A stretch of DNA of 13,795 nt from Euryarchaeota archaeon UBA549 (lineage in GTDB: Archaea > Thermoplasmatota > Poseidoniia > Poseidoniales > Poseidoniaceae): NCBI GenBank assembly GCA_002495645.1, contig DAGF01000120.1:1-13795 (forward strand), read 5' to 3'. The notes beneath the pieces were generated by a model that was not told the DNA's origin, made no database searches, and saw only the letters and a program-made list of their open reading frames with translations. This document shows positions 1-6,449 of this stretch, one piece after another (the first letter of the stretch is position 1; the number at the start of each line of letters is the position of its first letter). Both the position numbers and the translations under genes were made by a program.

Positions 1-22
1 GCGCTTGATAGAAAGCAGTGGG

Positions 23-1198
23 TCATTTCTTCCCAAAGCGCAGTTCCCGGTACTTTCGTTGCATCCACGGGCTGTTCATGTAAATGAGGCCGAGAATTAC
101 GCCGGGAACGGAAACGGCGACGGCGCCAAGAACGAGCACATCCATGATGTTCATCTCCACTTCTTCCACCGCTGGCGTGAACTTGATGATGTTGCCAAAG
201 TCCGTGATGATGAAACCGCTGTGCCGTGTGTTTTCCCAGACAACCGGAAGACCCCGCCCCGCAATCACGGGGTCCCAGGTCGCTGCGTCTTCGGGGAGAA
301 GCACAGAGAAGGCCTCGCCGGTCAATGGCGTGTATCGAACCAATCCGAGCGGTGCGAGGTGAATCAAACTCGTACCATCATCACCTCGGGAGACATCGAC
401 GAAATCACCGGTTGGGAGGTCCCACGGGTCGCCAGATTCTACAGTGGATTTGAGAGCATCAAGGGTGTTGATTCGAATGACCTTGGTCTCGAGGCCGCTG
501 GCGAAACCCACGCATTCATTGAGGACCGAACTTGCACAATCCACACCAACCCACGTCAAGGCGGCCGTCTGCGTCAACCATCCCAAGGCGTGACCTTCAT
601 CGATGACGGCCAAACCCTCATCCACCGTTGACATGAAACAGACATTGTAATTCCGATGACAGGAGAGGCCGGTGACCCTGCTCTCGCCGGTGTTCTCAAG
701 GAGTTCAAAACCGGTATGTTCGGCAAATTTCCAGACCTTTCCCTGGGAGGAGGCAACGTAGGCAAAATCGCCACCCGGGCGCCAAACGACCGATGTCAAA
801 TCGTGGCCAAGAACTGAGAAGGTCCCGTTGACATAGGTGATGCTGTGGTCATAGGTATCGTATCGCATGGCCATGCCTTCGTCACCCACCAAAATCGCCG
901 TGTTGCCACGGGGGTGCCATGCGATGTCGTTAACCGTGGAATTCCTGCCCGTCACCAATTCAACATCCAAGGCCCGATTACCCGCATCATCGGCCGAAAG
1001 GAGACGAGCAAAACCATTCATGCCACCGACGAGGATGTCTTGGCCGTCCGGTGAAACCGCGCCCACCTTGATGCCGAGATCGCTCTCGCCAAGTGCGCCT
1101 GCATCCTCTAACTCAATCCGACTCACGAGGTCGGCCGAAGCCAGCGGCGCAATCAGGACCAAAAGAAGCCCAACCGTCAGCCAAGTCTGCCTTCGCAT
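23..1198 (-). CDS. Exported beta-propeller (WD40-like) protein with C-terminal membrane anchor
   Basis: Function unknown; the architecture is clear. The 391-residue protein opens with a signal peptide (MRR, a hydrophobic stretch at residues 5-19, then Ala-Ser-Ala at about 20-22). The body, about 25-345, has repeated beta-rich units with WD/YVTN-like blade motifs, such as AWHPRGN at 93-99, VWRPGGD at 138-144 and SQGKVWKF at 151-158. One transmembrane helix lies at about 352-374, followed by a basic tail (QRKYRELRFGKK). This predicts a propeller outside the cell, held by a C-terminal anchor with a short cytoplasmic tail. The ATG at 1198 was chosen because the signal peptide starts there; an in-frame TTG at 1249 would put 17 polar residues before it and overlap the divergent gene. 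I see no clear ribosome binding site. The ligand or partner cannot be told from sequence. It may have a surface scaffolding or binding role. Confidence 0.75.
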   Translation of the reverse strand: MRRQTWLTVGLLLVLIAPLASADLVSRIELEDAGALGESDLGIKVGAVSPDGQDILVGGMNGFARLLSADDAGNRALDVELVTGRNSTVNDIAWHPRGNTAILVGDEGMAMRYDTYDHSITYVNGTFSVLGHDLTSVVWRPGGDFAYVASSQGKVWKFAEHTGFELLENTGESRVTGLSCHRNYNVCFMSTVDEGLAVIDEGHALGWLTQTAALTWVGVDCASSVLNECVGFASGLETKVIRINTLDALKSTVESGDPWDLPTGDFVDVSRGDDGTSLIHLAPLGLVRYTPLTGEAFSVLLPEDAATWDPVIAGRGLPVVWENTRHSGFIITDFGNIIKFTPAVEEVEMNIMDVLVLGAVAVSVPGVILGLIYMNSPWMQRKYRELRFGKK

Positions 1199-1239
1199 GG
1201 TTTGGCGACCAGCGCTTGCATCAAAACATCTCCCATAGG

Positions 1240-1824
1240 ATGGCCACAAACAAGCGGTTCGGACGGTGGTCTTATGAGACGCTGACCGTTGCGCAGGACA
1301 TGGAGCGATTTGCTGTTAAGCGTGGTCTGATTAAATCAATGGGTGGAAACGCCGGTCTTGCCAAATTAGCAACCAATTACTTTGAGAACATCAACGTTGA
1401 CGCTGATGGTGTCTTCACGGGCTCCTACGGCTTATTGACCAGCGTTCAGGGCTCCTACGATGACAGCGGTAAACTCGCAGTTGACGTTGTCCAACTCAAA
1501 GGAGGCGACCTCGCCGAATTCCTTGACAGCGACGAAGGCCCTGCTAAAGCCATGGAATCCCGTAAGCGCTGGTCTGGCTTCCTCGATGAAGCCACGGGCT
1601 ACAACGCCAAGCAGCGCGGCGACAAAGCCAAAGAGGAAGCAAAGAAATTCTCCAAGGCCAAGTCAGCCATCAAGATGGCCCACAAGTCCATGGAACTCAT
1701 GAAAAATCTTGACCAAGCCACGATTGACCAAGCCAATGAGTTGATTGCAAAGCTCGAGGCCATGATCGAGGCGGGCACTCCACCTTCTGAGACGCAAGTG
1801 AAGAAACTTGACAAGTTGTTTTGA
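1240..1824 (+). CDS. Conserved-looking small protein of unknown function (possibly DUF5611-like)
   Basis: I do not recognise this protein with certainty. From the ATG at 1240 it has 194 residues. The N-terminal part, about 20-125, looks like a small alpha/beta domain ending in FLDEATGYNAKQR (114-126), which recalls the C-terminal signature of the archaeal DUF5611 family; this resemblance is from memory and unchecked. Residues 127-176 are Lys/Glu/Ala-rich and should form long helices, possibly a coiled coil. There is no signal peptide or membrane segment, so it is probably cytoplasmic. It lies 9 nt before tyrS on the same strand and is probably co-transcribed with it. The start is uncertain: an in-frame ATG at 1300 (residue 21, MERFAVKRG) has AGGA close upstream and a TATA-like CTTATGAG about 25 nt before it, and would give a 174-residue protein. 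The divergent propeller gene begins 41 nt away. Confidence 0.65.
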   Translation: MATNKRFGRWSYETLTVAQDMERFAVKRGLIKSMGGNAGLAKLATNYFENINVDADGVFTGSYGLLTSVQGSYDDSGKLAVDVVQLKGGDLAEFLDSDEGPAKAMESRKRWSGFLDEATGYNAKQRGDKAKEEAKKFSKAKSAIKMAHKSMELMKNLDQATIDQANELIAKLEAMIEAGTPPSETQVKKLDKLF

Positions 1825-1833
1825 GGGGATTGG

Positions 1834-2979
1834 ATGGCCACCAAGCAAGACATTCCTGCCTTGCTGGCATCCAAAGACGGGTATGCATCGTTGGATGAAT
1901 CAGCCTTGGAGCGACTCCATTTGATGGTGAATGACGTCGAGGAAGTGGTGGGTGTCGATCACCTCATCGACGCCCTCCAAAACGGCACTTCACACAGCGG
2001 TGATGATGTTCTCCGATGCTATGTTGGCTTTGAACCGAGTGGGAAAGCCCACATTGGATGGAAGGTGCTGGCCCTCCAGTTGCGGCGCATGCTCGACGCC
2101 AACGCCAACGTGATGGTTTTCTTGGCAGACTGGCACGCTTGGGTGAACGACAAGTTCAACGGCGATATGGAGGCCATCCAAACGACCGGCATCTACATGC
2201 AAGAAACCTTCCGAGCCCTTCTCAATCACCCACCCGAGGGTACCGGGCCCGGCGAACTGCAATTCAAGTGGGCATCGGAGTTGATGGAATCCAGCGATTA
2301 CTGGGCCAGAGTTCTGCGCTGTTCCAAGGGTGCAACCTTGGCCATGGTGAGGAAGACGTTCACCATCATGGGCCGGGACGAGGCCTCTTCGGACCACGAC
2401 CTCTCCAAGTTCTACTACCCGGCCATGCAAGCCGCCGACATCTTCGAGATGGACATAGACATCGCCATCGGTGGAATGGACCAGCGTAAAGCGCACATGT
2501 TCATGCGAGACGTGGCCTCAAAATACGGTTGGCAAAAGGCGACGTGCCTCCACACCTCCATCATCTCCTCGCTCAAAGCATCTGGAGCCAGAATGGAGTC
2601 CTTTGACCACAAAATGTCAAAATCCGACCCTGGTGGCGCCCTCCTGCTCCACGACACACCCGAACAGGTTCGCAAGAAGATGAAAGGCGCCTATATTTCA
2701 CCCGATGACCCGAACTCGCCCGTCTACGAACTGGCTGAACATATTGTGTTTCCAGAAAACGGCGTCATCAAGGTCACGCCCAACCCGAAGTTTGGCGAGC
2801 CAAGCTCATGGACAAGTTTGGAGGATTTTAGGAACGCCATCATGGACGGCACACTCCACCCCTTTGATGCGAAAATGGGCGTTGCTGACGGTTTGGCCAA
2901 AGGTCTTGAAGGCCTGGCTGCACACTTTGAGGCTCATCCAGAAACGCTTGACAAGGTCACAGCACTCATGCAAGGTTGA
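1834..2979 (+). CDS. tyrS: Tyrosyl-tRNA synthetase (archaeal/eukaryotic type)
   Basis: Class I aminoacyl-tRNA synthetase that charges tRNA-Tyr with tyrosine using ATP. The 381-residue protein has GFEPSGKAHIGW at 65-76 (the HIGH signature, here HIGW) and HKMSKSDP at 259-266 (the KMSKS loop). The tyrosine pocket and family signatures are FYYPAMQAADIF (193-204) and AIGGMDQRKAHM (211-222). After KMSKS, the run EQVRKKMKGAYISP and then LHPFDAK match the short C-terminal helical domain of archaeal TyrRS. No S4 domain is present, as expected for archaea. TrpRS was considered because it shares KMSKSDP, but the GGMDQRK segment and the C-terminal region fit TyrRS better. The ATG at 1834 follows GAGGGG at 1824-1829, just after the stop of the upstream gene. 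Its stop is 2 nt from that of the convergent MCM-like gene. Confidence 0.95.
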   Translation: MATKQDIPALLASKDGYASLDESALERLHLMVNDVEEVVGVDHLIDALQNGTSHSGDDVLRCYVGFEPSGKAHIGWKVLALQLRRMLDANANVMVFLADWHAWVNDKFNGDMEAIQTTGIYMQETFRALLNHPPEGTGPGELQFKWASELMESSDYWARVLRCSKGATLAMVRKTFTIMGRDEASSDHDLSKFYYPAMQAADIFEMDIDIAIGGMDQRKAHMFMRDVASKYGWQKATCLHTSIISSLKASGARMESFDHKMSKSDPGGALLLHDTPEQVRKKMKGAYISPDDPNSPVYELAEHIVFPENGVIKVTPNPKFGEPSSWTSLEDFRNAIMDGTLHPFDAKMGVADGLAKGLEGLAAHFEAHPETLDKVTALMQG

Positions 2980-2981
2980 GT

Positions 2982-3833
2982 TCAATCCTCAATGTGCAGT
3001 TCCTCTACGCTAAGAATGTCAATGGAAAGAAGACGGCGGGTGTCCTTGGAGAACGTTCGGTCTGGCACCGGTTGAACCCTCACGATGCCGTTGATTCGCA
3101 TGTACGTCGACGGCCGGAGCTGGTCGACAAGGTCGTCAGTGAGCGTTCCGAGAATTTGGTTCCGGGTCGAGCAGTTGATGAGGTGATGTTCACCGTTGTA
3201 GGTGATTTGGCTCATGCTGATGTCTTGAACATCCTCGTATTTACATTCCTCAACGATCATCAAGAACTCACTGTCGGGGCGAATGAACCTCTTCGGAATG
3301 TCGGTTTTCTGGTAGTTTTCCATCAGTTCTTGGAGGCAGGTGCGACACAGCGACGGACTTTCGCGCTCCCTCGCTCGCCGTTGAGCCACCTCAACGCGCG
3401 TCTCGCAGTCCATGCATTCGTAGACGGCCGTCTTGAGCCAGCCATAAGGCTGAGAGACCTCGTTTATTTTGACATCGAGGCAAACCAAATCGTTCCGGTC
3501 GCGCATCCTCAACTCATCAACGCGGTTGAGGTAGTTCTCGGAAAGGCCGACCACCCGAAGGACCGGACGAGTTGGAATGTTGTGGTTGTCGAATTGTTCT
3601 CGCATGATCCTCGAGCCCAATTCCAGCGCCCGGGTTGGATTCTCATGGAAGAAGCGCCGGAGCGTGTCTTTCTGGTCCATGAGTGCATGTTCGACATGAA
3701 AACCGTGAACGCTCTCCTCCATGCCTTCCAATCGAGCAATGTCTTTTTCGTAATTCTCAACGATCAATTCGCGCCACTCGCGAAGGACAATTTGCTCGTC
3801 TGGGTCAACATCAACTTTCCTCGGTGGCGACAT
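2982..3833 (-). CDS. Stand-alone MCM N-terminal domain protein (no AAA+ helicase domain)
   Basis: The 283-residue protein matches only the N-terminal half of the archaeal/eukaryotic replicative helicase MCM. Residues about 15-110 resemble the helical A subdomain. An OB-fold starts near 112 (NDLVCLDVKINEVSQPYGWL). A zinc ribbon sits inside it with C140, C143, C163 and C166 (CX2C-X19-CX2C). The hallmark DDLVDQLRPSTYMRINGIVRV follows at 233-253. It then ends with VEELHIED at the stop; Walker A, Walker B, sensor and arginine finger segments are all absent. Only 2 nt separate its stop from that of tyrS, so no broken ATPase half lies downstream. The MCM N-terminal domain binds DNA and forms the hexamer collar, so DNA binding or modulation of the full MCM is a reasonable inference. 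The ATG at 3833 follows a G-run (GGGGGG, 7 nt spacing) and a possible TATA box about 32 nt upstream, suggesting a very short leader. Confidence 0.8.
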   Translation of the reverse strand: MSPPRKVDVDPDEQIVLREWRELIVENYEKDIARLEGMEESVHGFHVEHALMDQKDTLRRFFHENPTRALELGSRIMREQFDNHNIPTRPVLRVVGLSENYLNRVDELRMRDRNDLVCLDVKINEVSQPYGWLKTAVYECMDCETRVEVAQRRARERESPSLCRTCLQELMENYQKTDIPKRFIRPDSEFLMIVEECKYEDVQDISMSQITYNGEHHLINCSTRNQILGTLTDDLVDQLRPSTYMRINGIVRVQPVPDRTFSKDTRRLLSIDILSVEELHIED

Positions 3834-3856
3834 GGAATTTCCCCCCAGATACGACG

Positions 3857-3870
3857 GTTCATAATACTAA
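3857..3870 (-). promoter_or_regulatory. Possible TATA box for the MCM-like gene
   Basis: Read on the minus strand, the AT-rich stretch TTAGTATTATGAAC is centred about 32 nt before the ATG at 3833. Archaeal transcription starts about 25-27 nt after the TATA centre, which would give a leader of only a few bases. The match to the consensus is imperfect. Confidence 0.35.
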
Positions 3871-3874
3871 CCAG

Positions 3875-3900
3875 TCCGCAGAAATTCTCCCTTCTGCGGA
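3875..3900. repeat. Perfect 9-bp inverted repeat in the divergent MCM-like/etfB intergenic region
   Basis: TCCGCAGAA (3875-3883) and TTCTGCGGA (3892-3900) are perfect reverse complements separated by 8 bases (ATTCTCCC). The repeat lies in the 144-base gap between two divergent genes, just upstream of the possible TATA box of the MCM-like gene and 78 nt before the etfB ATG. It could be the operator of a dimeric regulator or a hairpin in a 5' leader; the sequence alone does not decide. Confidence 0.6.
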
Positions 3901-3977
3901 AAGCGCCCATGTGGCATCGTGGCAAGGTTCATGAATGGACTTCGGGTGCGTTTAGTCAAGGATTCAGGTTGATTCAC

Positions 3978-4715
3978 ATGCCCCACATCATTGTCCTCGT
4001 CAAACAAGTTCCAGATACCAACGCCAAGATTGTGGTCAGTGGCGACCGGGTTGACCTCTCAACGGTCAAGATGGTCATGAGCCCCTACGACGAGTTTGCT
4101 GTTGAGACGGCGCTCCAACATCGGGAAGCCTCGGGCGGTGAAGTCACTGCATTGACCGTAGGTGGACCAGGTGCAGAAAAGATTCTCAAGGACGCCAAGG
4201 CCATTGGTGTCGACCACATTGTCCGGATTGACGCTGATGGCGAAATGGATTCCAATGCCTTGCAAACCCTCATTTCACAGGCCGTTAATGACCTGGGTGG
4301 CGAAGTTGTCTACTGCGGGAAATCTGCAGCCGACACCGGTGCAGGCTCAACAGGCCCGGGCGTTGCCGAGCGCATGGGTTGGCCGTCCGTTTCCAACATC
4401 ATTGGTGCCACGTTTGATGGGGGCCTTTCGGTGACCACGCCAAGCGGTGGAGGCAACGCAAAAGTCAGCGTTCCCCTCCCTGCCGTCGTCTCTTGCGACA
4501 AGGGGGGTTTCAAGGTTCGAAAACCCAATGTCAAAGGCATCATGCAAGCAAAGAAAGCAAGCGTTGATGTTCGTTCTATAGAGGCTCCCGCCTCCTCTGT
4601 TTCCGTTGTCGCCCACGCACTTCCACCAGCAAAACCTGCTGGAAAGAGCTACGAGGGTGGCGCAGCCGCTGCCGAAGTGGCCAAATTGCTTCGAGATGAA
4701 GCCAACGTACTTTGA
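3978..4715 (+). CDS. etfB: Electron transfer flavoprotein beta subunit
   Basis: The small subunit of ETF, the soluble FAD-containing heterodimer that takes electrons from acyl-CoA and related dehydrogenases. The 245-residue protein starts with PHIIVLVKQVPDT (2-14) and has MSPYDEFAVETAL (34-46), a nucleotide-binding loop around 119-136 (DTGAGSTGPGVAERMGWP) and the family signature RKPNVKGIMQAKK (181-193), close to the dehydrogenase recognition loop. The C-terminal GGAAAAEVAKLL (227-238) matches the helix that reaches onto the alpha subunit. The ATG at 3978 was chosen because homology begins there; the frame stays open back to 2976, but only as the antisense of the MCM-like gene. The ribosome binding site is weak (AGGTTGA), and TTTAGT at 3951-3956 is positioned as a possible TATA box for a leaderless mRNA. 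etfA follows after 9 nt. Confidence 0.93.
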   Translation: MPHIIVLVKQVPDTNAKIVVSGDRVDLSTVKMVMSPYDEFAVETALQHREASGGEVTALTVGGPGAEKILKDAKAIGVDHIVRIDADGEMDSNALQTLISQAVNDLGGEVVYCGKSAADTGAGSTGPGVAERMGWPSVSNIIGATFDGGLSVTTPSGGGNAKVSVPLPAVVSCDKGGFKVRKPNVKGIMQAKKASVDVRSIEAPASSVSVVAHALPPAKPAGKSYEGGAAAAEVAKLLRDEANVL

Positions 4716-4724
4716 GGTGAAAAC

Positions 4725-5651
4725 ATGACACAAACCATCGTTATCGCAGAAATGAGCAACAACACCGTCCACGCCAGCACCGCAGAACTCGTGAGTGCCG
4801 CCATCGCTCTGGGTGGACACCCCACACTTGTCGTCCCGTGCACCGACGCCTCGCAGGCGGATGGTGCAGCGGGCATGGGCGCAGATAGCATCCTCGCTGC
4901 CAAGTCGGGCGCCTTCTCCCATTACGACGCCAGTGGATGGGCGGCTGCGCTCGACGCTATCGCCCCCCATGGAACCGTCATCACCGGTGCCAGCCCTCAA
5001 TCAAAGGACCTGGCTGCACGCCTCGCTGCACGACGTGGCCTTTCCGTCGTGCAAGACGCCATCGCCATCGATGGCAACAACATCACCTCTCCCGTCTTCA
5101 GCGGAAAGGCCATGCAGACCGTATCAGCCACCGGCCCCGTTGTCGTCTCGGTACGCTCAAACGTCTTTGAAGCCGCAACCGGTGGCGCCACTGACGCCAG
5201 CGTCGTCGCCACCGATGGCGATGTTGCCACATCGGTTCAAGAGTTCATGGCGCGCGCATCCGAGCGGCTGGACGTCTCCGAAGCCAACATCATCATCTCC
5301 GGTGGGCGAGGCATGGGTTCACCTGACAATTTCTCCCACCTCGAAGCAATCGCTGATACCATCGGGGCCGCCGTTGGGGCCTCCCGAGCAGCTGTTGACA
5401 CCTGGGAGGCCATCCCCCACTCAATGCAAGTCGGCCAAACCGGTAAAACGGTCAATCCGAACCTCTACATCGCAGTAGGAATTTCTGGAGCCATCCAGCA
5501 TTTGGCCGGCATGCGCTCCTCAAAGTACATCGTGGCCATCAACAAAGACGCCGACGCTCCAATTTTCCAACACGCAGATTACGGCATCGTAGCGACCTGG
5601 GAAGAAGCCTTGCCGGTGCTCCACGAGAGCCTGAAAGGCATGATGGGATGA
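4725..5651 (+). CDS. etfA: Electron transfer flavoprotein alpha subunit
   Basis: The large, FAD-binding subunit of ETF, working as a dimer with EtfB. The 308-residue protein has an N-terminal alpha/beta domain (about 1-180) and a C-terminal FAD domain with all the expected motifs: ISGGRGMGSPDNF (191-203), GAAVGASRAAVDTW (214-227), QVGQTGKTVNPNLYIAVGIS (235-254), GAIQHLAGM (255-263) and INKDADAPIF (272-281). The ATG at 4725 lies 9 nt after the etfB stop and is preceded by GAGGTGA, a good ribosome binding site, so the pair is a tight operon. No fixC/ETF:quinone oxidoreductase, ferredoxin or acyl-CoA dehydrogenase gene is in the window, so the electron donor and acceptor are not visible here. 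Its stop directly abuts that of the convergent hydrolase gene with no base between. Confidence 0.95.
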   Translation: MTQTIVIAEMSNNTVHASTAELVSAAIALGGHPTLVVPCTDASQADGAAGMGADSILAAKSGAFSHYDASGWAAALDAIAPHGTVITGASPQSKDLAARLAARRGLSVVQDAIAIDGNNITSPVFSGKAMQTVSATGPVVVSVRSNVFEAATGGATDASVVATDGDVATSVQEFMARASERLDVSEANIIISGGRGMGSPDNFSHLEAIADTIGAAVGASRAAVDTWEAIPHSMQVGQTGKTVNPNLYIAVGISGAIQHLAGMRSSKYIVAINKDADAPIFQHADYGIVATWEEALPVLHESLKGMMG

Positions 5652-6449
5652 TCAGGCATACTTGCCAAATCCAAAGGTTCCGCCTTCACCCGCTGGCTCG
5701 CCAACAAACGGGTTCGTCCGCTTTTCGTGACCGATGGTGGTCAGGGGACCGTGCCCCGGATGTACAATCGTTGTCTCGTCCAACGGCCACAGTTGCGTGT
5801 GAATGGAATTGGCCAGCAAATCAAAATCGCCACCCGAATTTGCAATATCCGTTCGCCCGACCGACCCTGCGAACAAGGTATCCCCGACGAACACATGGTC
5901 TGGACCCTCTTCAACCGGGAGCAGGAGGCAGCAACCCCCAAGGGTGTGTCCAGGGGTATGGAGAACTCGAAGTTCGATGCTTCCAAAGGTGTGCGTTTCC
6001 TGTGCTTTGAGTGGATGGTCTGCCACCGCAGGTTCTGGCAAGTGAAGGCCGTATCGGCGCCCAGAGGCCTGTGCGAGCGTTTGCAAAAACGTGTCATCTG
6101 GGTGAAGGTACCACGCTACACCGTAGTGCTCGCGGAGGACGGGAATGAATCCGCTGTGGTCGAAATGGGCGTGTGTGTTGACGAGTGCTACGACCCGACG
6201 AGGGGGTAGGTTTTGTTCGTCGGCCATGGCCTGCGTTTCTGGACCTGTGGTCCAATTGGGCCCTGGCCCTTCGTAGCGATCTATCCAATCGATAATGCGC
6301 TGAGGTTCATCGCCCCCATCCACGATGATGGTGTCGCCATTGCTTCGGTCGGTAACCACCGAACACCGCATTTGAAGCGGGCCGACGAAAAAATGCTCAA
6401 TCCATGGTTCCGTCAGGGCCATGCCACTTGGGAGCATGGACTCCTTCAT
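5652..6449 (-). CDS. Metallo-beta-lactamase-fold hydrolase (glyoxalase II-like)
   Basis: A 265-residue MBL-fold metal hydrolase, probably a two-metal thioesterase-like enzyme. Metal ligands are visible in order: THAHFDH (H93, H95, D97, H98), TPGHT (H167), VGDTLF (D190) and HPGHG (H233). The segment DTLFAGSVGRTDIANSGGD is typical of the glyoxalase II / persulfide dioxygenase-like branch. The substrate is not determined; hydroxyacylglutathione is unlikely if the organism lacks glutathione. The start chosen is the ATG at 6449, which overlaps the stop of the upstream gene as ATGA, a typical translational coupling signal. An in-frame GTG at 6497 would add 16 residues including CRSC and overlap the upstream gene by 52 nt. 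It is the last gene of the minus-strand purF run. Confidence 0.88.
   Translation of the reverse strand: MKESMLPSGMALTEPWIEHFFVGPLQMRCSVVTDRSNGDTIIVDGGDEPQRIIDWIDRYEGPGPNWTTGPETQAMADEQNLPPRRVVALVNTHAHFDHSGFIPVLREHYGVAWYLHPDDTFLQTLAQASGRRYGLHLPEPAVADHPLKAQETHTFGSIELRVLHTPGHTLGGCCLLLPVEEGPDHVFVGDTLFAGSVGRTDIANSGGDFDLLANSIHTQLWPLDETTIVHPGHGPLTTIGHEKRTNPFVGEPAGEGGTFGFGKYA

Noticed and set aside
5..631. Plus-strand open frame of 208 codons at the left edge
   Set aside because: It is antisense to the propeller gene, with no domain or initiation signal, and has the composition of a shadow frame.
1199..1249. N-terminal extension of the exported propeller protein to a TTG at 1249
   Set aside because: It would place a polar stretch before an excellent signal peptide and overlap the divergent gene.
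2976..3977. Upstream in-frame extension of etfB to a 579-residue protein
   Set aside because: The extra part is the antisense of the MCM-like gene; EtfB homology begins exactly at the ATG at 3978.
4347..5000. Minus-strand open frame of 217 codons across the etfB/etfA junction
   Set aside because: It is antisense to two confidently identified genes and has a Cys/Gly/Arg-rich shadow composition.
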